Numbered from the stretch's first letter, positions 26,073-34,153 are shown. The stretch is 64,000 nt of DNA from CAVVDY01 sp963815775 (GCA_963815775.1 CAWFIB010000021.1:372001-436000), one strand, 5' to 3'. The notes: a model not told the origin generated them from the sequence alone. A program made the numbers and translations.

Positions 26073-26489
26073 ATGCCCAAGCCCGTTCCCATCGGCACGC
26101 GAGGCGAAGCCGAAACCACAGTCGAGCCTCGTCATACGCTCACGGCATGGAGAGACCACCTTCCACCTGTATATTCCACGCCCTACATGATCGGATTGAT
26201 GGAGGCGGCCGCCTATAATGCGCTCGAGCCCTTTCTGGAAGGCGACGAGGTGAGCGTGGGTACGGCGATCAACGTTGCGCATCGCGCTCCGGCGGCGGTT
26301 GGCATGAAGATCAAGGCGGAAGCTGTGCTGGAGAACTTTGACGGGCGCTTTTACACCTTCCGGGTGAGCGCGCACAACGGCCATGAGGTGATCGGCTACG
26401 GCACCATCGGGCGCGCCATCGTCAGCAAGCGCCAGTTCGAGGAGAAACAGCGGGCGAAACTCGCTGCCTCAGCGCCAAGCGGCGGCTAG
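26073..26489 (+). CDS. hotdog-fold thioesterase (FlK-like)
   Basis: A 138-residue hotdog-fold protein resembling fluoroacetyl-CoA thioesterase FlK and related stand-alone thioesterases. The positions of the FlK catalytic triad are filled: Thr36 in YSTPYMI, Glu44 in GLMEAAAYN and His70 in NVAHRAP. FlK itself is the best-studied member; most homologues hydrolyse other acyl-CoAs, so fluoroacetate resistance should not be assumed. No fluoride-related gene is nearby. The ribosome-binding site before ATG 26073 is weak. Confidence 0.82.
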   Translation: MPKPVPIGTRGEAETTVEPRHTLTAWRDHLPPVYSTPYMIGLMEAAAYNALEPFLEGDEVSVGTAINVAHRAPAAVGMKIKAEAVLENFDGRFYTFRVSAHNGHEVIGYGTIGRAIVSKRQFEEKQRAKLAASAPSGG

Positions 26490-26805
26490 GGAGGGTCTGA
26501 TGAAGTTCGATCGAAGACCCTCGGGGACTAAAGCCCAGCTTTATTCCGGGCACGTACGGACGGCCTGAAGGCCATCCCCTTCAAAGCCGGACCAATCAGA
26601 CCTTTTTACCAGCGAGGCCGATTTCTCCCACGCGGCCATGCGCCTTCCAAGCCGGCATCAGCTGTCCGTTTTGCTACAATACAAGGACTTCATACTCGCC
26701 TTTGGATTGGCGGTTTTGCTAGCATCTAAGCCCATTTATTTGCTGGTTCGTTCACGAACCCTGGCCTTGGTTTGGTTTGGCCGCAACGTTGAATAGGAGC
26801 TTGTC
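26490..26805. other. 316-bp intergenic region before the heme A synthase gene
   Basis: No gene is visible. It contains a small TGAA-loop palindrome (26562-26573) and an extended -10-like sequence TGCTACAAT ending at 26680. A related string, TGCTAGCAT, follows about 40 bases later. Either could start the cytochrome-oxidase biogenesis operon; no good -35 box pairs with them. Confidence 0.5.
26562..26573. repeat. small TGAA-loop palindrome
   Basis: GGCC-TGAA-GGCC. It matches the loop sequence of the palindrome at 5932-5951 and lies in a gap between co-directional genes. Confidence 0.45.
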
Positions 26806-27744
26806 CTGACGTCGCGAACGCTTTCGTATCACCCGGCGCATCATCGCTTTGCCGTCTTCCTGGCTTACGCCACGCTGCTGCTTATCGTCGCCGGTGCGCT
26901 GGTTACCAGCAATGACGCCGGGCTCTCGGTTCCTGACTGGCCGACGTCGTTCGGATCGCTGTACAAGATTCCGCCGATGGTCGGCGGGGTGAAATGGGAG
27001 CACGGCCATCGCATGGTGGCGGAGTTTATCGGCCTGCTGATCATCGTGATGGCCATCTGGACGCAGCGGGTTGAACAACGCAAGTGGATGAAAGCACTGG
27101 GCTGGATCGCGTTGGCGGCCGTAGTCGGGCAGGGCGTGCTGGGCGGGCTAACGGTACTGTTCTATCTCCCGTGGGCAATATCCACGGCGCATGCCACGCT
27201 GGCGCAGACCATCTTCTGCGCCGTGGTGGCGATGGCTTTGTTCACCAGCAAGAGCTGGCTCCAGGAGACCGATCCGATTTATGAGCATGGCTTGTCGCCG
27301 AGCACTCCAATGTTGGCCGCGGTGACTGCCGCCTGCGTCTGGATCCAGCTAATTCTGGGAGCGGCTTTCCGGCATTCAGGCATCAAGCTGCTGCCGCACC
27401 TCATCGGCGCCTGTGTTGTGGCCGCCATGATCTGCTGGACCGTGATTCGCGTGCTGGCTCACTACGCGAATGTGCCGCAACTTCGCCGGCCGGCGCAGCT
27501 TCTGCTGGTGCTTCTCATGTTGCAGCTTGGACTGGGATTTGTCGCCTATGTCACTCGCGTACAGTGGGGCAAAGACGCTGTGCAGCCGACGATGAGCATG
27601 GTGCTCAGCACAGTCACCCACGTTGCCGGAGGAGCGCTGGTGTTGGCGACCAGCGTGGTTCTTGCCATACAGACCCGTCGCATGATTCAATCGCACGCCA
27701 CGGAACTTGTCATGAAATCTACCCCACGGAAGGCCGTTGCATGA
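26806..27744 (+). CDS. ctaA: heme A synthase (COX15/CtaA) with probable CTG start
   Basis: Heme A synthase oxidises the heme O methyl group to a formyl group in the inner membrane. The protein has about eight membrane helices. The family's N-terminal motif TSNDAGLSVPDWPTSFG is followed by WEHGHRMVAEF, with the conserved Glu and His that bind heme. The second half contains AAFRHSG and VTHVAGGALVL. That N-terminal motif lies before the first in-frame ATG (26977), so the true start is upstream. An in-frame TAG is at 26794-26796, and no ATG, GTG or TTG occurs between. CTG at 26806 has AGGAG ending 6 bases before it and gives a 312-residue protein of normal size. The stop overlaps the ctaB start (ATGA). 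Confidence 0.9.
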   Translation: MTSRTLSYHPAHHRFAVFLAYATLLLIVAGALVTSNDAGLSVPDWPTSFGSLYKIPPMVGGVKWEHGHRMVAEFIGLLIIVMAIWTQRVEQRKWMKALGWIALAAVVGQGVLGGLTVLFYLPWAISTAHATLAQTIFCAVVAMALFTSKSWLQETDPIYEHGLSPSTPMLAAVTAACVWIQLILGAAFRHSGIKLLPHLIGACVVAAMICWTVIRVLAHYANVPQLRRPAQLLLVLLMLQLGLGFVAYVTRVQWGKDAVQPTMSMVLSTVTHVAGGALVLATSVVLAIQTRRMIQSHATELVMKSTPRKAVA

Positions 27745-28673
27745 GCACCGCTTCTCAGCCGCTGGCGGTCCCGCGCGAAGGTCTTGGAGCTGTAACCCGC
27801 GACTACGCCGAGCTCACCAAGGCGCGCGTAACTACGCTGATCGTGATGACGGCTTGGTGCGGGGTATACTTTGCGGCTGCCCGGTCGGGCGTGTCGGCGC
27901 TCTCGTGGACCGCATTCAATGCGCTGCTCGGCATAGGCCTGGTTAGCGGCGGTACGGCCGCGCTGAACGAAGTGATGGAGCGCGACATTGACGCCCGCAT
28001 GCGGCGCACTGCCATGCGGCCGCTGGTTACGGGCTCGCTCAGCGTGGTGCATGCTTCCATTGTGGCCTTTGGCATGACGCTCGGAGGGATCGCCTACCTC
28101 TGGCTCACGACCAACTGGCAAACCGCTCTGCTTACCGCGCTGACCTCGGCAAGCTACCTGATGGTTTACACGCCGATGAAGATGGTGCACCCGATGTGCA
28201 CTTTCCTGGGCGCGTTTCCGGGAGCGATGCCACCCGTGCTGGGCTGGGTCGCGATCCGCGGGCATCTCGATCCCGAAGCGTTCGTGCTTTTCGCCATTAT
28301 GTTTCTGTGGCAGTTCCCGCACTTCCACTCGATCGCCTGGCTGTACCGCGAGGACTACGAGCAAGCCGGGGTGCGCATGCTGCCGGTGGTGGAGAGCGAT
28401 GGCCGCTCGACTGCATTCGCCATCGTTTTCTACGCATTAGCGCTGGTGCCGATGACCCTGGTCCCGACGCTGATGGGAATGTCAGGTTGGACGTACTTCG
28501 TCGGCGCCTTGTTGCTGGGCGGAGGCTTGCTGTGGTTCAGCCTGCGCATGTGGACCATGAAGCTGGCGCCGATTGTTCCCAAGTCGAAAGTGCGCGCTCG
28601 TCATTTGCTGCAAGCGACCGTTATCTATTTACCGTTGCTGTTTGCGCTAATGATGATCAATCGCGCGGCATAG
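27741..28673 (+). CDS. ctaB: heme O synthase (protoheme IX farnesyltransferase)
   Basis: A 310-residue UbiA-type prenyltransferase that adds a farnesyl group to protoheme to give heme O, the substrate of the preceding enzyme. The catalytic Asp-rich motif NEVMERDIDARMRRT and the second conserved segment YREDYEQAGVRMLPVV are present, with about nine membrane helices. ATG 27741 overlaps the ctaA stop, and the usual N-terminal DYAELTKARVT begins soon after, so a longer upstream start is rejected. The arrangement points to biogenesis of an aa3-type or related heme-copper oxidase, whose subunits are not in the window. Confidence 0.95.
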   Translation: MSTASQPLAVPREGLGAVTRDYAELTKARVTTLIVMTAWCGVYFAAARSGVSALSWTAFNALLGIGLVSGGTAALNEVMERDIDARMRRTAMRPLVTGSLSVVHASIVAFGMTLGGIAYLWLTTNWQTALLTALTSASYLMVYTPMKMVHPMCTFLGAFPGAMPPVLGWVAIRGHLDPEAFVLFAIMFLWQFPHFHSIAWLYREDYEQAGVRMLPVVESDGRSTAFAIVFYALALVPMTLVPTLMGMSGWTYFVGALLLGGGLLWFSLRMWTMKLAPIVPKSKVRARHLLQATVIYLPLLFALMMINRAA

Positions 28674-28685
28674 AATAGATTTATC

Positions 28686-29699
28686 GTGAATTCAAAAGTT
28701 GCCATGCCGGAGCGGGAGAGCCATCCGGCCGTATCTGCATCGTCTCCTCAATCCAACGCCGTTATTCAGCTTAGAAATTTGCGCCACCAGTATGGTGACC
28801 GTACCGCCCTGGCCGGGGTGTCGTTCGACGTCCGCCCGGCCGAGATCTTCGGATTGCTCGGGCCAAACGGTAGCGGCAAGACCACGACCTTTCGCATTCT
28901 TTCTACGCTCATGGTGCCCAGCGGCGGCAGCGCGGAGATCCTTGGCGACGACGTCGCACGCAAGCCCGGCGCGGTACGCCGGAATATTGGCGTGGTTTTC
29001 CAGGCGCAGAGCATCGACATAAAGCTGACTGCTGAAGAGAACCTGACGGTCGTCGGAAACATTTACGGACTGCACGGGGCGCCGCTCAAGCAGCGAGTGG
29101 CAGAAATGCTGGCGCGGGTGGGACTTGCCGATCGTGCGAAGGAGAGAGCAGAGACCTTCTCCGGCGGTATGCAGCGCCGTCTGGAACTGGCAAAGGGTCT
29201 GCTTCACCATCCGTCAGTTCTGCTGCTGGACGAACCGACCACCGGACTCGATCCTGGCGCGCGGCGCGATCTTTGGCAGTACCTGCAGGTCCTTCGCGAC
29301 GAAGAAAAGGTGACTGTGCTCGTCACTACCCACCTGATGGAAGAAGCCGAGCATTGCGACCGGCTTGCCATTTACGCCGAGGGCCGGGTGGTGGCCCTGG
29401 GGACGCCAACGGAGCTCAAGAGCGAAATCGGCGGCGACGTTGTTTTGCTTGAGACTGACGAGCCTGAGTCGGTGGCGCAGCGCATCGAGCAGCGTTTCGG
29501 CCTGCACCCAACGGTGCTCGACCACCAGGTGCGCATTGAAATCGAAAACGGACATCGCTTCGTCCCCGATGTGGTCGAGGCTTTTCCCGGCGAAATTCAC
29601 GGCATATCCGTCCACAAGCCGAGCCTGGAAGACGTGTTCATTCGCCGCACCGGTCATCGCTTCTGGACGGAAGGGGATGACAAGACCGAAGACGAGTAA
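28686..29699 (+). CDS. ABC-2 type exporter, ATP-binding subunit
   Basis: A 337-residue ATPase of the DrrA/daunorubicin-resistance group. It has Walker A GPNGSGKTT, Q-loop VFQAQSIDIK, signature FSGGMQRRLELAKGLL, Walker B VLLLDEPTTGLDPG and the switch His in TTHLMEEAEHCD, with a C-terminal extension of about 90 residues typical of DrrA-type proteins. It starts at GTG 28686, 12 bases after ctaB, and its permease follows after 5 bases. Position inside a heme-synthesis operon suggests a link to oxidase assembly or heme handling; the sequence itself only says exporter. Confidence 0.93.
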   Translation: MNSKVAMPERESHPAVSASSPQSNAVIQLRNLRHQYGDRTALAGVSFDVRPAEIFGLLGPNGSGKTTTFRILSTLMVPSGGSAEILGDDVARKPGAVRRNIGVVFQAQSIDIKLTAEENLTVVGNIYGLHGAPLKQRVAEMLARVGLADRAKERAETFSGGMQRRLELAKGLLHHPSVLLLDEPTTGLDPGARRDLWQYLQVLRDEEKVTVLVTTHLMEEAEHCDRLAIYAEGRVVALGTPTELKSEIGGDVVLLETDEPESVAQRIEQRFGLHPTVLDHQVRIEIENGHRFVPDVVEAFPGEIHGISVHKPSLEDVFIRRTGHRFWTEGDDKTEDE

Positions 29700-29704
29700 A
29701 CCCT

Positions 29705-30529
29705 ATGGCTACACGCACTCAAACTCTGCCCCCGACTATCTCTCTACCGCGTAGCGCGGGAACGTTCCTGCCTGCCGCCTCGCTGTGGTGGCGCGAAGTG
29801 GTCCGCTTCTATCGCCAGCGCGCCCGCGTGGTGGGCGTGATCGCGTCGCCGCTGCTGTTCTGGGTGGTCATCGGCTCCGGCTTCGGCACCTCGTTCAAGT
29901 CCGGTGGAGGGCAGCACTATCTCGACTACTTCTTTCCCGGCGCGCTGATCATGATCGTGCTGTTTACCGCCATCTTCACCATGATGTCGGTGATCGAGGA
30001 CCGCAAGGAAGGTTTTCTGCTTTCCGTGCTGGTGGCGCCGGTAAGCCGTTCGGTGATCGTGCTGGGCAAGGTGCTCGGCGGAGCGACGCTGGCGACCCTG
30101 CAAGGGTTGATCTTCCTGGTTTTTGCGCCTGCGCTGGGGGTCCACTTCACGCTGGCGAGCTTCGCGATGACGGTGCTGGTGATCTTTCTGGTGGCGTTCT
30201 CGCTGACCGCCTTGGGCTTCATCATCGCCTGGCCTATGGATTCGACCTCGGCGTTCCACGCCATCATCAACCTGTTCCTGATTCCGTTATGGTTGCTGTC
30301 GGGATCGCTGTTCCCGTTGTCAGGCGCGTCGTTTTGGATTCGCATGCTAATGCTGATCAATCCTTTGACCTATGGGACTGAGGCGCTGCGTGCACTGCTG
30401 TTCCCCGGCGCAACAAACGATGGGTTCTCGCTGGCGACGAACATGGCAGTGCTGATCGGATTCACGCTGTTGATGTTCGCGTTTTCGTTCCTGGTGGCCA
30501 ACCGCAGAAGCACCAAGCCAGCAGCGTAA
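29705..30529 (+). CDS. ABC-2 type exporter, permease subunit
   Basis: A 274-residue integral membrane protein with six helices and the ABC-2 permease pattern: the cytosolic WWREVVRFYRQR elbow helix, FFPGALIMIVLF, the MSVIEDRKEGFL coupling helix and NPLTYGTEALRALLFPG near the end. It pairs with the ATPase encoded 5 bases upstream. The substrate is unknown. The DUF420 gene begins directly after its stop. Confidence 0.93.
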   Translation: MATRTQTLPPTISLPRSAGTFLPAASLWWREVVRFYRQRARVVGVIASPLLFWVVIGSGFGTSFKSGGGQHYLDYFFPGALIMIVLFTAIFTMMSVIEDRKEGFLLSVLVAPVSRSVIVLGKVLGGATLATLQGLIFLVFAPALGVHFTLASFAMTVLVIFLVAFSLTALGFIIAWPMDSTSAFHAIINLFLIPLWLLSGSLFPLSGASFWIRMLMLINPLTYGTEALRALLFPGATNDGFSLATNMAVLIGFTLLMFAFSFLVANRRSTKPAA

Positions 30530-30964
30530 ATGCAGATCGAACCTACATTCTTCCCGGCCCTGAATGCCTTACTCAACGGCACCAGCGGGGTGCTCATCGG
30601 GTCGGGGCTTTATTTCATTCGCAGGCGCCGTATCGAGGCCCACAAGCGGCTGATGATCGCCGCATTCATCACGTCAACGCTCTTTCTGATCTCGTATCTC
30701 TACTATCACCTGGTGCTGCGCGCGGGAGTGACGCACTTTAAGGGACAAGGCCTGTCGCGCCCGGTCTACTTCTCCATTCTCATTTCGCACACGTTTTTGG
30801 CCGCCATCGTTGTCCCTTTCATCCTGGTGACGCTTTACCGTGCGCTGAAGGGCCGTTTCGCCCGCCACAAGGCCATCGCTCCGTACACCTTTGCCATCTG
30901 GATGTATGTTTCGGTGACCGGGGTGGTGATCTACGTGATGCTGTACATCGTGTTCGCGAAGTAA
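30530..30964 (+). CDS. DUF420 membrane protein (CtaM-like)
   Basis: A 144-residue protein with four hydrophobic helices and the DUF420 features: FFPALNALLNGTSGVLI at the start, RRRIEAHKRLM, YLYYHLVL and FARHKAIAPYTFAIWMYVSVTGVVIYVML. Several conserved His residues (in AHKRLM, YYHL, SHTF, RHKAI) could bind metal or heme. A DUF420 protein in Firmicutes, CtaM, is needed for maturation of aa3-type oxidases, and the heme A/O synthase neighbours fit this role. The start codon follows the permease stop without a gap, indicating one operon from 26806 to 30964. Confidence 0.88.
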   Translation: MQIEPTFFPALNALLNGTSGVLIGSGLYFIRRRRIEAHKRLMIAAFITSTLFLISYLYYHLVLRAGVTHFKGQGLSRPVYFSILISHTFLAAIVVPFILVTLYRALKGRFARHKAIAPYTFAIWMYVSVTGVVIYVMLYIVFAK

Positions 30965-30965
30965 C

Positions 30966-31013
30966 CGCTTTTCGCCGGATGCGTTAGGGGAGGAGCCAAG
31001 AGCCAGGAGTCCC
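30966..31013. repeat. decayed inverted heptamer element
   Basis: CGCTTTT followed by CGCC at 30966-30976, then GAGCCAA, GAGCCAG, GAGTCCC (30993-31013). The units keep the 7-bp phasing and resemble the arms of the element at 33866-34094. It begins just after the DUF420 stop and looks like a shortened copy. Confidence 0.5.
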
Positions 31014-31067
31014 CCCTTCTGTTATCCTTTCCCTTTATTACAGTCTGGCAGCACAGGAGCGGCACTT

Positions 31068-31532
31068 ATGGCGAAGAGCGTCAACAAGGTCATCCTCATC
31101 GGCAATTTAGGCAAGGATCCCGAAGTAAAGTACACCCCCAGCGGAATGGCCATAGCACGCTTCAGCCTGGCCACCACCGATCGGGTCAAGGACAAAGAGG
31201 GCAACTGGCAGGACCGCACGGAATGGCACAACATCGTCGCCTTTCAGCGCACCGCGGAGGTCGCCGGCGAGTACCTTAAGAAGGGCGGCAAGGTCTACAT
31301 CGAAGGACGCCTGCACCACGATTCCTGGGATGACAAGGAGACGGGGCAGAAGAAGTATCGCACTGAGGTCATCGCCAACGACCTGGTGCTGCTGGGCGGA
31401 CGCGACGCTGGAGAGGGTGGAGGCTCGCGCGGCGCCAAAGCCAGCGGCTTCGACCAGAGCGCCCCCGACTATGACAATGCTCCCGCACCCGCGCATCCGA
31501 CCGAAGTCACGGATGAAGACATTCCGTTTTGA
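31068..31532 (+). CDS. ssb: single-stranded DNA-binding protein
   Basis: A 154-residue SSB: an OB-fold with NKVILIGNLGKDPEVKYTP at the start, ATTDRVKDKEGNWQDRTEWHNIV and VYIEGRLHHDSW. A Gly/Ser/Pro-rich linker follows, ending in the acidic tip DEDIPF that recruits repair and replication proteins. It coats single-stranded DNA during replication and repair. AGGAG lies about 8 bases before the ATG. Confidence 0.97.
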   Translation: MAKSVNKVILIGNLGKDPEVKYTPSGMAIARFSLATTDRVKDKEGNWQDRTEWHNIVAFQRTAEVAGEYLKKGGKVYIEGRLHHDSWDDKETGQKKYRTEVIANDLVLLGGRDAGEGGGSRGAKASGFDQSAPDYDNAPAPAHPTEVTDEDIPF

Positions 31533-31839
31533 AAGCAGTGGCCAGTTGCGGAAGTGCTGGCCTTCAGACCGCTGTTTAAGGCGTTGAAGAGACGTTCGGG
31601 CTTTAGCTACCCCTGACCTACTTCGATTCTGCGCCGGCTTCACAGGGTGCTGACAAGCTCGTGTGGAGGAGTGATTCGCGTCAGGGCACGACCTTGGTCG
31701 TGCCGATAAGTCCTTTTATTCTGGTACCCCGAGGCGACTTCAGTCGCCGAGGGGAGCTGCTGTTTTGACTTTTTCAGTAGCCTTTTCAGCCGCCGTCATA
31801 CGCGGGTCTCAAGCCGGCCAAGCTTCCTGCACAGTATTC
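31533..31839. other. 307-bp intergenic region with two hairpins
   Basis: This gap between convergent genes has no visible gene. It holds a perfect 9-bp-stem palindrome (31685-31704), an imperfect one around GGCGACT-TC-AGTCGCC (about 31733-31748), and a string GGGCTTTAGCTACCCCTGA near 31595 that resembles the one at 59645. Confidence 0.55.
31685..31704. repeat. perfect 9-bp-stem palindrome
   Basis: GGCACGACC and GGTCGTGCC are exact inverted copies with only TT between them. It lies downstream of ssb and of the convergent lipoprotein gene and could serve as a bidirectional transcription end or be a REP-like repeat. A T-rich stretch (TCCTTTTATT) follows at 31711-31720 on the + strand. Confidence 0.55.
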
Positions 31840-32229
31840 CTAAGGCGTAAGAGTGCATTGCAAGCTGGATGTCCCGTTCACATTCATTGAAGACGTGTGC
31901 CCTCCTCCCTGAAAGGTGAGATCGGAGGGAACCCCCGCGGTAATCGTCACCGTCCCGTCGGTGAGACAAATCGCTTGGCCGGTCGCGGGGTTGATGGTAG
32001 CGATCGCAGTGTTTGAACTGCTCCAGGCGAGGCCATCCTGGGAGGTCAGCAGACGGGACTGGCCGCTGTCGAACGTGCCATTGGCGGTGAATCCAACCGT
32101 GCCATCCGGGGCATTGCCTTGGGCATTCTGGGGACTCACTTGAACGCTCTTGATGGTGTTGGAGCTGCCTCCGCAAGCCGAAAACACAGCTAGCACTGCA
32201 CAAGCGAAAGCGGTGATCAGATACTTCAT
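31840..32229 (-). CDS. small lipoprotein with Ig-like domain (paralogue 1)
   Basis: A 129-residue lipoprotein. The signal peptide ends in a lipobox, AVFSACGG, with Cys as the lipidated residue. The rest is one BIG2-like beta-sandwich domain with WSSSNTAIATINPATGQAICL and GTVTITAGVP. It probably sits in the outer or inner membrane facing the periplasm or surface. The gene at 32386 is a clear paralogue: both start MKYL, share VQVNPQNARG/VQVSPQNAQG, and have the same Ser-Asn-Thr/Ser pattern. A tandem duplication is likely. Function is unknown. Confidence 0.78.
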   Translation of the reverse strand: MKYLITAFACAVLAVFSACGGSSNTIKSVQVSPQNAQGNAPDGTVGFTANGTFDSGQSRLLTSQDGLAWSSSNTAIATINPATGQAICLTDGTVTITAGVPSDLTFQGGGHTSSMNVNGTSSLQCTLTP

Positions 32230-32385
32230 GACGTTCTCCTGCCAGCTTCGATGACGGCCGAGACCCAGGCGCTGCCTGCCAGTTTCGAAGCTCGTGGCCG
32301 CCGAACCCGATCTGTGACTCTGGCCTGAAGATAGAGGAGCGAGCGGGAGATGGAATTCTGCTCCCCTTAAGGGAGCGATCGACGC

Positions 32386-32781
32386 TCAGGAGCCTCCCAG
32401 GCACAGCAAGTTTGCCATCCCCGTCACGTCGTCAGACGGGTGGTGCGATTTGCTGTTTGGCGCGAGGGTTACGCCCTCCGGAACTCGGACGGTTATCGCG
32501 ACGGTTCCAGACGTATTGCACGTTGCCTGCCCGGTGGAACTGTTGATGCTGGCAATGCTGCTGTTAGAAGTACTCCAGGCGACGCCGTCCGCGCTCGTCA
32601 AGTTGCGAGACTGACGGTTCGCGAACATGCCGACGGCCATGAACGCTACATGCCCCCCAGAGCTGTCGCCTCGGGCATTTTGAGGGTTGACTTGCACGCG
32701 AGTGATTTTGGGTGGTTCCGATCTACATGCCACAGTCAGGATAATGCTTGTGCAGGCTATGAAGCTCGCGAGATATTTCAT
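32386..32781 (-). CDS. small lipoprotein with Ig-like domain (paralogue 2)
   Basis: A 131-residue lipoprotein, paralogous to the gene at 31840. Lipobox LTVACRS, then VQVNPQNARGDSSGGHVAFM and WSTSNSSIASINSSTGQATC with GTVAITVRVPEG. The start at 32781 (MKYLASF) is preferred because it places the signal peptide at the N-terminus; a frame open to 32922 would add 47 residues in front of it. Both copies carry a BIG2-like domain and no other module. Function is unknown. Confidence 0.75.
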   Translation of the reverse strand: MKYLASFIACTSIILTVACRSEPPKITRVQVNPQNARGDSSGGHVAFMAVGMFANRQSRNLTSADGVAWSTSNSSIASINSSTGQATCNTSGTVAITVRVPEGVTLAPNSKSHHPSDDVTGMANLLCLGGS

Positions 32782-32962
32782 AGGGTCGCCTGTTTTGATT
32801 GTCGGGTTGCCGCTTTGCGTTGCCTCAGAAAATTGAGGGACCACGATAGTAGTGACTCGCCTGGTGACCGCAAGGCGAGGGTTGCCGCATCTCCCGGCCC
32901 CGGATGTTCTGCTTTGGCACACCCAGCAGGCTGATTGTGCCGGCTGCTATTAGACTTGTAGG

Positions 32963-33859
32963 GTGAGAAGAGCTTTCAGGCCCGCCCATTTCTTTGCCAT
33001 CACAACGTTTCTCGTGGGGCTTTTCTGCTCCGTCCCTGCCCACGCTCAAGGGCGTGCGGAGTGCTCGATCATCAAGTCGAAGATTCTTGCGCGCAACGTT
33101 CGCTATTGCGCCTTTCTGCCAGCGAGCTTCGATCGGGACAAAACCAGGCAATATCCTGTGCTCTATTATCTGCACGGATTAGGCGACAACGAGCAGTCGC
33201 TGCTGAACCTTGGGGGCTGGGACATGATCGACGAACTGCGCCGACAAGGCAAAGTTGGCGATTTTGTCGTGCTCGCGCCCGCAGGCGGCCACAGCTTCTA
33301 CATCAATTCGGCGGACGGCAAGGTCCGCTATGAAGATTTCTTCATCAAGGAATTCATGCCGCAGATGGAGAAGAAGTACCGTGTTGAGGGGACACGCACG
33401 ACGCGTGGCATCACCGGCATCTCCATGGGCGGATATGGTGCGCTGCGGCTGGCGTTCAAATATCCCAACGAGTTTGCGGCGGTGAGTGCGCAGATGCCCG
33501 CCCTGATGGCCGACATTCCGGAGAACCTCGCCAGCGCGGGCGGCCTCGGTTCGCCCACAGGCACGATGGGTGAGGTGTTCGGGTCGCCCATCAATCGCGC
33601 TTATTTCGAGCGCAACAATGTGTTCACGTTTGCCAAGAACGATCCCGTCACCGAATTGAGACGGCTGAAAATCTACTTCGACGTGGGCAGCAATGATGAC
33701 TACGGCTTCGATCGCGGGGCGGAGAAGTTGCATCAGTTGCTGGACTCGCGTGGCGTGCCGAATGAATTCCACGTCTATCCGGGACGCCATGATCCGCAAT
33801 TTGCCATGCGCCACTTCGCGAGTGTGATGGAGTTTCAGTGGAAGGCGATCGGGAAGTAG
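32963..33859 (+). CDS. secreted alpha/beta-hydrolase esterase (esterase D / S-formylglutathione-hydrolase-like)
   Basis: A 298-residue exported protein, with a signal peptide to about residue 29 (VPAHAQ). It is an alpha/beta hydrolase of the putative-esterase family: YPVLYYLHGLGDNEQSL (oxyanion-hole loop), then GISMGGYGALRLAFKYP with the nucleophile Ser, a late Asp around DVGSNDDYGFD, and YPGRHDPQFAMRH with the catalytic His. Such enzymes cut acyl esters on carbohydrates or lipids (feruloyl or acetyl esterases, mycolyltransferase relatives). It starts at GTG 32963. Confidence 0.87.
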   Translation: MRRAFRPAHFFAITTFLVGLFCSVPAHAQGRAECSIIKSKILARNVRYCAFLPASFDRDKTRQYPVLYYLHGLGDNEQSLLNLGGWDMIDELRRQGKVGDFVVLAPAGGHSFYINSADGKVRYEDFFIKEFMPQMEKKYRVEGTRTTRGITGISMGGYGALRLAFKYPNEFAAVSAQMPALMADIPENLASAGGLGSPTGTMGEVFGSPINRAYFERNNVFTFAKNDPVTELRRLKIYFDVGSNDDYGFDRGAEKLHQLLDSRGVPNEFHVYPGRHDPQFAMRHFASVMEFQWKAIGK

Positions 33860-33865
33860 AAAGGC

Positions 33866-34094
33866 CGCTTTTCGCTCTTGGCTTTTGGCTCTTCGCTACT
33901 GCTAAAGCTTGTCGCGATCGTCCTCAGCAAAGGCGACCCATTGACCGCCGGAGTTGAGTACCCTACGCCTGCGCAGACGCCCCCATGAAAAATAGGCGTT
34001 CTTCGCCGCGTCGGCTCAGAGAGACACTCGCAATGGGCGAGCACCGAGAACCAAAAGCGAAAAGTGAAAAGCGAAGAGCGAAGAGCGGAGAGCG
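33866..34094. repeat. intergenic inverted heptamer-array element
   Basis: The left arm is five 7-bp units: CGCTTTT, CGCTCTT, GGCTTTT, GGCTCTT, CGCTACT (33866-33900). The right arm is six: AAAAGCG, AAAAGTG, AAAAGCG, AAGAGCG, AAGAGCG, GAGAGCG (34053-34094). The arms are inverted copies and flank 152 bp of unrecognised sequence without a clear gene. It fills nearly all of the 294-bp gap between the esterase and thiG. The layout matches the two elements inside mnmG. Confidence 0.82.
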
Positions 34095-34153
34095 GCCGTC
34101 CCGTTGTTCACGCGTCACAGCCGATTTCTTGCGGATACAACTAAAATAGGTAT

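Noticed and set aside
26073..26489. Fluoroacetate resistance by the FlK-like thioesterase
   Set aside because: The catalytic triad is shared with many thioesterases of other specificity, and no fluorinated-metabolite gene lies nearby.
33866..34094. An insertion sequence with terminal inverted repeats
   Set aside because: The 152-bp centre is too short for a transposase and contains no plausible gene; no target-site duplication could be identified by eye.
34095..34153. TPP riboswitch before thiG
   Set aside because: The leader is too short and the conserved aptamer strings are not seen.
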